64,000 nucleotides of DNA from Lepidonotus clava (lineage: Eukaryota > Annelida > Polychaeta > Phyllodocida > Polynoidae): contig OW387146.1 in the NCBI GenBank assembly GCA_936440205.1, forward strand, positions 27,838,458-27,902,457, read 5' to 3'. Shown here in pieces: positions 46,081 through 57,970 of the stretch. Below the pieces are notes generated by a model. It was not told the DNA's origin and did no database searches. It was given only the letters and a program-made list of their open reading frames with translations. The stretch's first letter is position 1; each line of letters starts with the position of its first letter. A program made the position numbers and the translations under genes.

Positions 46081-46152
46081 TGTGCTGCCGGGCCCGGGGA
46101 CGTGCTGCAACTGCCCGACCTGTGCCTGCTCCAGTGGCCCCCGCCCCCATAA
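46081..46152 (+). CDS. candidate 3' coding exon ending in TAA
   Basis: The acceptor TTCTACTTTTGGGATTTCAG ends at 46080. In the frame handed on by the exon at 45895-46007 the sequence reads CAAGPGDVLQLPDLCLLQWP then PPP and stops at TAA (46150-46152). The 21-bp minisatellite that follows would then be 3' untranslated sequence. A different frame (GTG at 46082) runs through the minisatellite for 191 codons, but its phase does not fit the upstream exon. Confidence 0.3.
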   Translation, partial: CAAGPGDVLQLPDLCLLQWPPPP

Positions 46153-46195
46153 CGACAACTCCGTCCTGGGCGGCCTGGTGAACCGGCCAAGGACC

Positions 46196-46552
46196 CTGGA
46201 GGACCTCGACCTGCCCCTGGAGGACCCCGGCATGCTCCTGGAGGACCCCGGCATGCCCCTGGAGGACCCCGGCATGCCCCTGGAGGACCCCGGCATGCCC
46301 CTGGAGGACCCCGGCATGCCCCTGGAGGACCCCGGCATGCCCCTGGAGGACCCCGGCATGCCCCTGGAGGACCCCGGCATGCCCCTGGAGGACCCCGGCA
46401 TGCCCCTGGAGGACCCCGGCATGCCCCTGGAGGACCCCGGCATGCCCCTGGAGGACCCCGGCATGCCCCTGGAGGACCCCGGCATGCCCCTGGAGGACCC
46501 CGGCATGCTCCTGGAGGACCCGGGCCTGCCCCTGGAGGACCCCGACCTGCCC
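46196..46552. repeat. 21-bp minisatellite, 17 units
   Basis: Exact 21-bp units of CTGGAGGACCCCGGCATGCCC, reading LEDPGMP in the plus +2 frame. The twelve central units are identical or nearly so. The edge units diverge symmetrically (LEDLDLP and LEDPGML on the left; LEDPGML, LEDPGLP and LEDPDLP on the right). The array is open in several frames on both strands. Coding status is unknown. Confidence 0.93.
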
Positions 46553-46659
46553 CTTCCCCGCGGGATGCCGGCCAATGAACACCCCTATTCTGATGAGGGA
46601 GGAGGACAACCAGAGCCTGCGTCAAAGTTTGCTTTCTCTACTCTATTAGTGGTTTAAGT

Positions 46660-47062
46660 AGATGAATTTGCATGGAACTCTTGCAATTTATATATTCATA
46701 TTCCTGCTTACGATTTTTATTTTTAATGCCTTTAACATTGTTTCAAATATGCTTTAGTTTCCCATGTTGTCACATTCAAATTTAGGTTTGCATTTTTAAT
46801 ACCCTAGCTGTTTATGGATACTTCAGAAACTGCTTGTTTATTGTTTTTTTTTGGTAGTTGTAGTTTAGCTTTAGTTTCTTTTTAATTGCTTTTGATTAAA
46901 CCGAACCATGCTTTAGGAAGCAGTGCTTGGCGTCTGTTTATTTTTCAGTGCTTAATTTTTGGGCGTTGGACACTGTGATTTACTGTTGTGCTTTGTAATT
47001 AATTTGGTATTAGGATAATTGTCTAATGGTTTAGTATTATTTTTTACCACTTTGTACACCAG
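46660..47062. other. AT-rich spacer or intron
   Basis: No feature apart from the acceptor-like end TTTTTACCACTTTGTACACCAG. Confidence 0.45.
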
Positions 47063-47264
47063 GGAATCTTCTTCGCCCAGTACTAGTGGTGCTGGTCTGA
47101 GGGGACCTTCCATCCGCACTGTGACATGCCACGTCGGCCAGTTCCCGCTCCAGCTGGGGAAGACCCTGACTGACCAGACCTGCAACGACCACCGACCGTC
47201 GACCAGACCAACCCTGCACCGACCGCCCTGGGCCTCTTCCTGCCGGCTCCTTCCTCGTCACCAG
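47063..47264 (+). CDS. candidate internal exon
   Basis: An acceptor (ACTTTGTACACCAG) and donor (CAG|GTACAA at 47265) bound 202 GC-rich bases. One frame stays open across the whole length: one leading base, then ESSSPSTSGAGLRGPSIRTV and 47 further codons ending LLPRHQ at phase 0. That phase fits the candidate exon at 48677. The serine/proline/arginine-rich content suggests a disordered region. No domain is recognised. Confidence 0.3.
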
Positions 47265-48676
47265 GTACAAGGGATACGTAGGATGCGTCTATATATGGAG
47301 ATGAGGATGGGGAGGTTCACTTGGACTCATGTTGACCCCCCCAAAGAACCCCCAAACCCACCAGTGGCATAGGGGTTATCACCAAACATTCACTATACAT
47401 CATAAACACAAGAACATACCTCCAATCACTAGGCAGTGAGAGACAGTCCAGTTAGTGCCCGGAGTTAGTGACGCCAACCAGTCGACATGTGCCCTCTTCT
47501 AGTATGGGTAAGTGAACAATTACTGTGACATTAGACACCTAGAACCAAGACCATTATCATATGATGTCTGTTTGTTGCCTGTATTTGATTCCAGGAAAAT
47601 TCCAGGTTATTACAGTACTGTTTCCTATTTGATGTCCATTTTCAGCTTATATTGCTTTTGCATTGACCTATGACTTAGAGGTTTATTTTCCAGCACCCAG
47701 GGCAACTTTGGTAAAAATGACAAATATTGTGGTTTGGATGTCGGACAGACTTTAGTATCCCAATTGTCAGATAGGTCCACATTGTGGTGGGATAGGGGGC
47801 ATATGATATTATATATTTAGCAAGGAGACATACTTATGTCTACACTACTAAATAGAAATGTGCTGTTTTTGTGTTTTATATCTCAGACGGACAGCCATCT
47901 TCCGTATGATGTTTAAGTCTACGCTGTGATGGGACAGGTGGTTCATACGATATATTTGGGTAGTAGGCATGTCTACACAGTGAAATGAGCACATACCTTT
48001 TATTCCTCAGTATTTCATTTACAACAAAGAACACAGTTTGAGAAATGCAATTTTTCAGAGCAAACAAATAGACCAAACTTCAGGGAAATACCAAGTACTA
48101 TATTCTTGCATGTACGAAGTGTATATCATATTTTTCAAGTGCCCAAGTACTATTGGAAAACATACAGAGGTTGACAGTACTAACCTGAGGCCAAGGCCGT
48201 GAGGCTGAGGGCTGGAATTTTGTTGATGTCCCACCGAGTATTTAGTGTTGTACTGTCAACCGAAGGTAGTTTTCCTTACATTATATGCCATATTTTGTAA
48301 GTTATATGGAAAATAGAAAGGAAATTACCAGTGGGGCAAGGTTGGCAGTATCACAGTGTCTTGCCAATGTACACACTTTGACTGGTCTCAAACAAATTAC
48401 TCTAAAATTCTTGATTTTTTTCTCAAATATAATCTATCAATATCTCTTGTAATAAAATTGTCTTAACTTACCTGAATTTGAAAAAAATGATCATGCAAAT
48501 CCATTCAGAATTCACAAAATAAGGAGAAAAACATTGTATGCAGTGAAGCCAGTTGGCCACTGTGCCAATATACCAAAAATACTGAATGGCAGCGTCCAGT
48601 TAGTATTCATAACATATTTGGCATTGGTATAATTATTATGATATTCACATACTACTTCTAAAACTTTGTCCTTCAG
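47265..48676. other. intron-like spacer
   Basis: AT-rich with no supported feature. It would be the intron between the two candidate exons flanking it. Confidence 0.4.
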
Positions 48677-48877
48677 TTCAGGTCTTACCAAGAACCAGGA
48701 AATAGGCTGTTACCAGCCAGTCCATTTGGTTGCTGTTTTGTTAAACTGCTTTGTCAAGGACCTGTGGAAACCAGCAAATTTGGTCACTCTCAGGCCCGCC
48801 GCGTGGTGTGCGGCCTGCCTGCCCCGCCGTCAAAGCAGGAATATCTCGGGGAGATTTCCCTGGGTGCAGCGACTTGA
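48677..48877 (+). CDS. candidate terminal exon
   Basis: An acceptor (AAACTTTGTCCTTCAG) is followed at phase 0 by 66 open codons and TGA at 48875. The sequence begins FRSYQEPGNRLLPASPFGCC and later has KLLCQGPVETSKFGHSQARR and PSKQEYLGEISLGAAT. It has no ATG of its own, as expected for an internal or terminal exon. AATAAA occurs at about 49391. GC-rich codon use in AT-rich surroundings supports coding. No family is recognised. Confidence 0.35.
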   Translation, partial: FRSYQEPGNRLLPASPFGCCFVKLLCQGPVETSKFGHSQARRVVCGLPAPPSKQEYLGEISLGAAT

Positions 48878-50012
48878 GGGATGTATGAGTCGGGCTTAAG
48901 GCCCACACATACTTGACCTGTAACATTCAAGTTGCACTGTGAGCCTTGACTTCAGTCGGCGGCCCGGGATGCATGACTTGGAGCAGCCCTCCACACAGGG
49001 GCCCTGACGCTGGACCCTCTGGTATACTGATCTAATATCTGCCGCTGGAAATAATGGACAGTTATTGCTTCAGGTTCTATATTGAATCGTTTTACAGGCA
49101 TCTGCCACAATGTGCTTACTGATAGCAATCAGTGGTATGGGACATTGATGAGCAAAACTGTCATTTCATACCAGAACCTTATTCAGGGGCCGCGCGCAGG
49201 CCGCATGTGGGAGTATATGTGCCCGAAGATTCTATAACTTGTATTATAGATTCTGTTTGAATCATGTCATCATAATTATTATTATCATATCATCTCATTA
49301 TTCTATAAGGATAATATTGTTACAAGCTATATCACCATGAAAGCAACATTGATTGTAACGTCTGGAAGAGCAGACAATGTTTGAAGGCGTCAATAAAAAT
49401 ATTATCAAAAAAAAGAAGTCCCCATTGAGGCTACAGGGGGGTGTGAGCCTTAATTTAAGTCCCTGCATGTGTAGGCCGCAAACAGTGCGAAGAACTTGAT
49501 GCACTGCTGGACACAGGCGGTTTCTCTTTTTTTACATTCGTTTATTTCAACATCCCGTTGGCCCAGGACTTCAGCAGGTAGACTTACACACCCACGTCAA
49601 ACATCAGAAGGTTTTACCATCGCACCTATGATTCACATATACCCCATTTATATACAGAAAGAAGGTCTGAGTCTCTCGATGATCTCATTATACAAAGCCG
49701 ATTCCTAGCCAGAATCACCGATAATAAATGTTTACAAGCTAGCTCCATTGCCGGGGAGCAACCCGGCAGGGCATCAGGGGGGGTACGTCATGTCAGTTGG
49801 CTGGCTGCTGGTGTACCTCCTTTTGACCTATACCTTCATGTATATATGTAAAAAAATCAATTCATAAAACCCATTAGGGAATGATGCATATTAACCAATG
49901 CATCAATATGGAAAGAAAAGATTTTTTCAAAAATACTATACCTACATGTATGTTTTCTTATTACTGTCAGCTGGAAGACCATGTTATTTCATGAAGTTAA
50001 CAATAAATGAAT

Positions 50013-50056
<44 letters not shown>

Positions 50057-51267
50057 TGTATACCAGCAATAATCTCAACTGGTATCTTGCTCTTGCTCAC
50101 TAATAATGCCTAGGGTTAAACTGTTTTTAAGCCAGGGCAAATATGGGAAGCATTACAGGTTCAATACAAGTAAGGTGATTAAGCTATTTTTAGCAAATCT
50201 CACATTTTACGATACCTATACTGGCGCATCTATAGAAGGTTTTACCACACACACCGACCCAGGTCTGAGTCCAGTTTGTTTAGGATCTACAGGGTTAATC
50301 AGGGTTAACCCTTTTCTTACCCTGCAACACAGACACCTGTGTTTAACATCACCAATACCCAGTGCAGTGCCATCCGCCTCACCTAAAAGATAAGAAAACA
50401 AACTATTAACAATAGAACATGAAAAAGTGGATTGCTAAAAGAATTATTTCAAAACGATGATTGATACACATTTGTTACCGGTAACAAGAATGTTTTACTT
50501 TCTATAAGTAAGCCCCTACTGTCTCTGCCATTTCTAAAGAAGCCTCGGAGATATATTTTGAGATATGAAATATGCTGTAAATTACCGGCTAACGCAGGGA
50601 AGCCGTAGCGTGTCTCACAAGACCTAAATGGTACCGACTTCCTTCCCCGTGCTGCTAAACCTAGATTTAGGAGCAAGGCCGAGCCAGCAAGCCACCTACC
50701 ATAAGGCAGGTAGTGTTAAAAGCTGGCGTGGGTTTTTCACCTCTGTTTTTCTTGTGATGGGCCATTGCTGTGCAAACCATACTTATTTATGAACACCTTT
50801 CGGACTGAAAAGTCTGTGGCGTGTACAAAACACTGCAAACATGACAGTGTCAGGTCTCACAACTATCCTTAAGGCAGGCTGACTCCAACATGACAGTGTC
50901 AGGACCCACAGCCTTTATATATACAAATGTTGCTTATTAACCATTCCTTATTTATTCTTAATCCAATAAAAGACCGTGATAGCACTTCATTCCATATCAT
51001 CAAATACACTACAATTCATTTTGTATTGTTTTGCAACTTTCTTAAATTTAGGGCCTATATATGTGTATGCTTCGGTTATATGGGTTAATCACCATACTTA
51101 TTTTTGATCAATTTGTTTACCTACGGTACTGAGTCATATTTACGACTGCCAGTTAGGTGGATTGAGACTACAGTTGAGAATTGTACTCTTATTTGTGAGT
51201 GGGTAGGTGTTGAGCGGGTGGTGGGGTCTGATGTGGTTCGTCATCTGACTCCTGCCCGCCCCTACAG
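48878..51267. other. spacer with (TA)n, no gene
   Basis: No gene is supported. A (TA)n microsatellite lies at 50018-50052. An AATAAA near 49391 could serve the exon upstream. Confidence 0.5.
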
Positions 51268-51383
51268 GGGGCGCCCCGTTCTGGCCGCATCGGACGGGGA
51301 CACCACACCCTGCCAGCGCCGCCCCGTGGAGGCTGGCCACACCACAGGTGGAGAACACGGGGCTGATACGGCCCGATAAACAG
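51268..51383 (+). CDS. candidate internal exon
   Basis: An acceptor (CTCCTGCCCGCCCCTACAG) and donor (CAG|GTTTGT at 51384) bound 116 GC-rich bases. Read with two leading bases it gives GAPFWPHRTGTPHPASAAPW then RLATPQVENTGLIRPDKQ, ending at phase 0. A second frame (GRPVLAASDGDTTPCQ...) is open to a TAA at about 51377. Which frame is used, if either, is unclear. No domain is recognised. Confidence 0.27.
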
Positions 51384-51479
51384 GTTTGTCACAGCTTAAC
51401 GCCCGCGGCAAGGCTTTTGTTCCCTCTACCCAACCTTTCCCAATCTGTCCCTGAGCCTATTTACTGTGACGTCAGGTCG

Positions 51480-51833
51480 ACTACCACTACCCAAACTAAC
51501 GCCCCTGGTTTTTGTGACTGACCGCTCCTGAATTTTAGTTGACAAACCTCTATTTTGAGGAACATAGATCAATGCCCCCGAAAATCAGGGTGTATCAATA
51601 CCAGTAAATATACAGAAATCATCAAAACTGCTAATGAAAACTTCTGATACAATCTGTGTGAGAAAAGGTAGCAATAAAGCTAAATTATTAAGTTATTGCC
51701 TCTATATTGTTCTTTGGGTGTAGTTCACTGCCCCCTTGTGTGCCTAAAAAGTGGTTGACCACCCCTCAATTTTGATGTGCACTGTCCCCTCTGCGCATCC
51801 GTTTGACAGTGGATACCTTTTCAAGCCCAAGGG
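51480..51833 (+). repeat. dispersed repeat, copy B
   Basis: A direct copy of 6510-6872, with blocks such as GTGACTGACC, TCAATACCAG, AAATATACAGAA, GGTTGACCACCCCTCAATTT and GATACCTTTTCAAGCCCAAG. Substitutions and small indels separate the copies, suggesting an old family. Confidence 0.8.
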
Positions 51834-54476
51834 CCCCTCTCCCCACCAAGGATCCCGGTCTTCACAATTTATTAAGTGAGGATGCCTATTTAGACGTTTT
51901 GTAGATGACCGCATAACTAATCATAGTGGGATGGTGGCCACATTTGTGATCAATGTATTGCCATTGTTATTTAGTCTGAAGCATTTGAAATAGTCTTGTG
52001 CTAAAATTATTACAAAAGGTCTCACAGAGCAATAGTCAGTAATTATTATCACTATAGCCAAATAGTGATCACGTGGCCACGTCTGCACAAGATCTATAGA
52101 GATTACCCCCTCTTGTCAGGGATGGCGTTAATTTATGACGCTGAATACGCTCACACACTGGTAAACAGGAGGCAGTGTAAGTGACTTGTACTGAGAGATG
52201 GTTTCAAGGGCCTTAAGGTTTATAATTGATGTGCATATCTCACACAATATTAAATTCCATTCTATTACGACTAAGTCCCACTTCAACAACCAACACCGAC
52301 GACGAGTAGAAGTCGGCAGCAGAGATATGTAGGCCTATATTACGCAGACATATATCATGAACAACAATAATTTTATTGTTAGGGGTAACAAATTGTTGAT
52401 AAATCACATAAACCACTTGTCATTGAGTTGGGATGCTTTCAGCGACAAAATATACCAACGATAGGATACTGGTCTCCAACCTGATTGACCACTGGCAATG
52501 TGGTAGTCTGCCACCAGCAAGAGCATTCTTACATGTTTAATCATATCAGCCCAAACTAGGCATACAGGCGCATTTTGTCAGCATACAGCAAGACGCCAGG
52601 TCCAAGATGGGGGAGGTGTGGGGGACCTTGGCCAAGATTATGGTCCATCTAAGGCGATCTTGATGTCCGCACCAACATTATCAAGTTTTTACATTTTGTC
52701 CTTCACAACTTCCTTACTTTGTTGTCTCTTTTTTGTCGTTGGAAGGTATACTTGGTTATGTCAGCCGCTGATGAGTCAAAACTCGTGTACATGATATTAG
52801 AGAATAGTTACAGCAGCAGTTTAGGGTAATAATCATATTGAAAGACATCCACGTTATTCAAGTTCGGCTGCAGATGTAAAATGCTGTCCAAACTTTTTGC
52901 TAGCACATCATCTAGGGTTAGCTGCTGCTCCTAAATTATGTTTAACTTGATGGTTGTGTGCACTTAAACATCTCCATCATCAGTAACAATAAAAGACACT
53001 AATGAATTTACACTGAGGGAATGCACTTTGTCCCCTTTGAGGCAGCACTATAACATGAAAAATAAGCATGTTTCCATGCTAAATGACGATCAAATTGACA
53101 GAAGCCATCCTGCCTGGTTGAAATTACCTAGGCCGGGGTCACCAAGAGTGTAAACATCCCTTAATCATAGAGGCGGCGTGTTAAGGACCATTCACACGGC
53201 CACGCCTGACTGAACACCTGCTCTTTTCACTCTTTGTCACCCACGGCCCAACCGGAAGTCACCAACGCGCATGCCTAGACACTTTGCACTCTGTGCACTC
53301 TCCAAACAGAGGTGACTCAATAAAGCTTGATCCGAAAAACAACTCAGATAGTTTACCATTTTATGAGGACATTTCTGAAGAAATATAAGAAAGAGGCAAT
53401 GCCCACTTCATGAAATTTCTCCTGTAAATTGAAAAAAAAAGTTGGATCAGTGAATACTATGTTAAGTACAAAGTGAGACGCCAGAACCCATTTGTGGACT
53501 GCTATCAATAATTGCTGTTAATCTGTCTAAGTTTCACATACTGTAAACAATTTATACATATCTAAAATCTGAGGTAATGTTTTTTACTCCATAAATTGTA
53601 AGCTTGCTGAAGCATCAGGTGCATATTAGTAGAGAACGACCCATAATAGGAGCTGTAGACCGTGCTGGGAGAGTACAGCACCCCGTGACCCAGTTCTGAC
53701 CGAGTGGTGACCTGTTCCTGGGTTACCATGGTTACTGTGTTTACAATGAGCCTCTCATTTGAGCAGCTCGTTAGAGGGGATCAATCACTCGCCCGGCCGA
53801 GCTTTGGTCAACGACTTTCTGCCCTGAGGTACTGAGGGCCCACTGTGAATACATCTGCTTGGAGCGTGAGGGGCCAACTGCCCTCTGGCGAGAAGGGGGT
53901 CAGGGGGTGGACATGCCCGGTAAACCTGCCGGTAAACCTGCCGGTAAACCCTGCTTAACCCGCGAGTAAAGGGTTAACGTGTGACTCCTCGGGCCTGCTG
54001 CCACGGAGACACTTCTGGGCATTAGGTTGTCGTCGGACATTCCTGCTTTCCGTCAGGTAGAACGGCCGTCTGGCCCAGAAACCACAATATAGACGTCTTT
54101 AGGAAACTCCCATGTCTGGTCATCTTACAGCATGAATGATTGTCATATTAACAAATCTGCATATTTCATTGAAATTACTTACTAATAAAAGTCGAGGTTG
54201 AAGATGCTGCGTCACATTTGTTATAAAATATTTGTATTGGACTTTCTGTACAAATTTTGTGGATTGCTGTCCTCCATTGTGAGTACTTTATTTTAAGAAA
54301 TGGACATCCACGCCATATAAGAAAACTGTACCATCGAAATGATCACTATCATTTAATATTATGTTTTATTTCAGTGATTCTTACCACTGATGTTTGTATT
54401 AAGAATAATAACTGTTGCATCAAATTTAAGTCCAAATGAAAAAGAATGAAACCCAATGAAGCGATCAATAGCAATA
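51834..54476. other. AT-rich spacer, no gene seen
   Basis: The only repeats are an inverted relative of the 26283 sequence at 52067-52110 and three CCGGTAAACCTG units near 53916-53950. ACCGGAAGTC and GCGCATGC at about 53250-53275 are promoter-type motifs without a recognised gene. Confidence 0.45.
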
Positions 54477-55093
54477 GACTAGTGACCATTAATGTTACAG
54501 TAGGTTCTGTAGACTAGTGACTGTGGGTGTTACGGTGGGTTTTGTAGACTAGTGACTGCGGGTGTTACAGCAGGCTCTGTAGACTAGTGACTGTGGGTGT
54601 TACAGCAGGTTCTGTAGACTAGTGACTGTGGGTGTTACAGCAGGTTCTGTAGACTAGTGACTGTGGGTGTTACAGCGGGTTCTGTAGACTAGTGACTGTG
54701 GGTGTTACAGCAGGTTCTGTAGACTAGTGACTGTGGGTGTTACAGCGGGTTCTGTAGACTAGTGACTGTGGGTGTTACAGCGGGTTCTGTAGACTAGTGA
54801 CTGTGGGTGTTACAGCAAGCTCTGTAGACTAGTGACTGTGGGTGTTACAGCAGGTTCTGTAGACTAGTGACTGTGGGTGTTACAGTGGGTTCTGTAGACT
54901 AGTGACTGTGGGTGTTACAGCAGGTTCTGTAGACTAGTGACTGTGGGTGTTACAGCAGGTTCTGTAGACTAGTGACTGTGGGTGTTACAGTGGGTTCTGT
55001 AGACTAGTGACTGTGGGTGTTACAGCAGGTTCTGTAGACTAGTGACTGTGGGTGTTACAGTGGGTTCTGTAGACTAGTGACTGCGGGTGTTCC
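54477..55093. repeat. 35-bp minisatellite, about 17 units
   Basis: Units of GACTAGTGACTGTGGGTGTT then ACAGCAGGTTCTGTA, differing mainly at CAGCAGG/CAGCGGG/CAGTGGG. Not coding. Confidence 0.95.
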
Positions 55094-55750
55094 TGCAGTG
55101 TGGTGGGAATGTGTCGCTGGGCAGTGCGCGCAATACGACTGACAGATTTCTCTGTCAACAACAAACTCTCCACAGCCTTCCTTTGTCTCTGCTCACTCGA
55201 CTGTAACCCCAAAGACTGCATGTCACTGCACCTCTGGGTGGTTACTATGGCAACTACAAATGTCGCCATTCCCCTAGGAGAAGAGAGTGGGGTCTGAGTT
55301 GTCATGGAAACAATGGGACATTATCGAAGTGAAGCAATGTGAACAATTTGCTTTCCGTTAAATGCACAGCAGTAATGGTACCAGTGCACAATCATTCTAT
55401 AAGATTGATTCATGGGTATATTAAGATATTGTTCTTTGACGTTTCAGGGTTGCCATTTATCTTATTCTGAATTTCTGAATAGTAAATCTTATTTGTTATT
55501 GAATGATTGAAAGAGGATAGTCAGTTTTTTCTTGGTGAGCAATATTTTCACAGATTAACAATTGAACAGTTTCAACTTCAGGAATAACCTCCTCTTCCAT
55601 TGCAGAATTGTGATGTGTATGCATGGTAGATAGAGAGAATATGTGACGATACCTGAGTTTCACAGACAATGTACAATCATTTATAGCAAAGATTCAACTA
55701 TGTGAGAACTCCCCACTCGAACAGTACACACACACCACACACACACACAC

Positions 55751-55789
<39 letters not shown>

Positions 55790-55987
55790 AACTGACAAGT
55801 ATGTGGGAACTACGTATGGAAAGAAGACTTGCTATTTGGGTACTAGATATTGATATAAAATACATAATAATTAAGAAAAAAAACCGTGTTTGAAATGTGA
55901 AAAAAATCTGTAAAAATGTGATGCTTTCTGCCATCCGCGGGCACTATGTTAATGAGCCCCCACAGGCCGGGCAACACCTAGTCAGAG
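55094..55987. other. spacer with X-box-like motifs and (CA)n
   Basis: Two RFX X-box-like sequences, GTTACTATGGCAAC near 55242 and GTTGTCATGGAAAC near 55300, lie 58 bp apart in a GC-richer patch (55094-55320). Short open frames exist on both strands there. A (CA)n microsatellite occupies 55727-55788. Confidence 0.4.
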
Positions 55988-56530
55988 TACGACCAACACA
56001 CACCAGGGGGTGCGTAGTAGGTCAGATCATGTCCACCATTGGAGGTGGGAATTCCCACCTCCCCCATGATGCACTGGGGCAAATGGCTGACCGCTGGTTC
56101 CTGGCTGGTGGGATAGTGTATAGCCTATTACCTATACCTATTTCCATACCTCTGTTATTAGAATACAGTTTAGCAGCAGTGCTGGGCTGCACCTGACCAC
56201 AAGCCTGCATAGCTCAGTGGTAGAGCACAGGCTTCATCTGTGAGAGATCCCAGGTTCAAATCTCAGTAATACCAAGTTGTCTACCTAATAATTTGATATA
56301 TTTGTAGGTAATGTTATGTGAGAAAAGTTGTTTAAAATGTTTTGGGGGTGTTCCTGCTTTGGCCAGGTGGCCTGACCAGCCAAATATAATTAAGCCAATG
56401 AGATAACAGGTCTCTATGGCAGTCAGCTGTCCAATCATTTCCATGTTTTCAACACTCATGAATGTACCTACTGGGCCTGAACAGTGGGTATGCTTACGGA
56501 CTAGGGCAACACCTCGACTGCCGTCAGGTC
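55988..56530 (+). mobile_element. composite repeat with tRNA-like core, copy 2
   Basis: The better-preserved copy of the 18171 element. The tRNA-like part has a perfect A box TAGCTCAGTGG (56210-56220) and B box GGTTCAAATCT (56253-56263) with correct spacing for Pol III. The upstream module (GTAGTAGGTCAGATCATGTC, CTGGTTCCTGGCTGGTGGGA) and downstream module (TGTTTTCAACACTCATGAA, GCTTACGGACTA) match the other copy. The tRNA part lies in the middle, about 220 bp from the shared start, which is unusual for a simple SINE. Confidence 0.75.
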
Positions 56531-57047
56531 TCTTCTGACGGGGTAATCTGGTCAACTACATGTAAACATAGAATAAGTCAGTTAAGACATTTTGGAGGTG
56601 TTATTAGTAATAAGAAATGAATAATGAAACGTTTGAGTTGTTACTTGTCTGTGAGTAACTGTGACTCAAAGAGTTTAGTGCTGTGCTGCCCAGGTTGGGG
56701 ACGAAGGCATGTACCAAAACCAAATAACCAAAATAGTCTGTAGTTGTTGAAATAATTTGAGGACAAACAGCTCTTGAACCGATTATTGATGTGAAGCTCT
56801 TGCTAACAGTCATGTGCATTGACGCTGCCTGGACGCTGCACACGGCTTACCCCCCCCCCCCCCCACCCTCCTCCCCCCACATTAGAGAATCCCTTTCATC
56901 CCATGCCATTCAGAGCCACACGTCTATTTTAGTCGACTTTTCCTTGGCCACAGCGACTGAAAGAGGATTCCCACATCACAAGTTAATGCACCCTGTCAAC
57001 CTCTGAAGGTTTTGTCTGAGCCACTTCACAGGGAACGATTCTATTTC
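56531..57047. other. spacer, nothing firm
   Basis: A run of 14 C at about 56851. The 71-codon proline-rich plus open frame at 56791-57006 has no supporting signals. Confidence 0.45.
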
Positions 57048-57527
57048 CGTGTTGGGCGTAGACGTGGGGACAGGTCGTCTGTGGCCTCCCACCCAGGGCA
57101 GCGATAGACGAGGGGACAGGTCGTCTGTGGCCTCACCACCCAGGGCAGCGATAGACGCGGGGACAGGTCGTCTGTGGCCTCACTGCCCAGGGCAGCGATA
57201 GACGGGGGGACAGGTCGTCTGTGGCCTCACTGCCCAGGGCAGCGATAGACGTGGGGACAGGTCGTCTGTGGCCTCCCGCCCAGGGCAGCGATAGACGAGG
57301 GGACAGGTCGTCTGTGGCCTCACCACCCAGGGCAGCGATAGAAGCGGGGACAGGTCATCTCTGGCCTCACCACCCAGGGCAGGGATAGCATGGGGACAGG
57401 TCGTCTGTGGCCTCCCCACCCAGGGCAGCGATAGCATGGGGACAGGTCGTCTGTGGCCTCACCGCCAAGGGCAGTGATAGACATGGGGACAGGTCGTCTG
57501 TGGCCTCACTGCCAAGGGCAGTGGGGC
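57048..57527. repeat. 48-bp minisatellite, about 10 units
   Basis: Units of GGGGACAGGTCGTCTGTGGC then CTCACCACCCAGGGCAGCG and ATAGACG, with unit lengths between 44 and 48 bp. The minus-strand open frame is a by-product. Confidence 0.92.
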
Positions 57528-57970
57528 GGGCTCTGAGGAGCAGCGTTGGGTGAAAGGGTTAAGGTGTGGGGGAGATGGGGCCCTGACGTGAAGAAGCGTC
57601 CTCCTACGAGGATGGGGAGGGTTCCCCTGTCAGGCGATGGTATCAACATTTGAACTGTCTTTTGATGTAATATCTCATCTGATCATACATTGTTTGCCAC
57701 GTGTAAAGAGTTGGATCTAGTCTGAATAGCCTTTTGAAGTAAAATTCAGGTGCTACTAATCATATTAAGATCTCATTTTTATGTATTATGTAATGTGTTA
57801 TATCCCTATGTTTCTTGACACATTATATCAAATGTAAATGACTCGCTGTTTGTCAATAAAAATTCTACTACTACTACACCCCCGGCACTGCTCCGAATCT
57901 ATCAGCAGCAAGCTACGTCACCCCATATCCCAGGATGCTTTGGAGCTGCTTGTTTACAGCAGGGACTGAG
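57528..57970. other. spacer, nothing firm
   Basis: Unique sequence with no supported feature. AATAAA occurs near 57856. Confidence 0.45.

Noticed and set aside
46063-46625. Minus-strand SRGMPGS / CRGPPGA collagen-like frames
   Set aside because: Stop-free reading of the 21-bp array on the other strand. The Gly pattern does not follow a Gly-X-Y triplet throughout.
56205-56275. Genuine tRNA gene with good A and B boxes
   Set aside because: Flanking sequence is shared with the 18171 repeat and the acceptor stem is not clear, so it is a tRNA-derived repeat.
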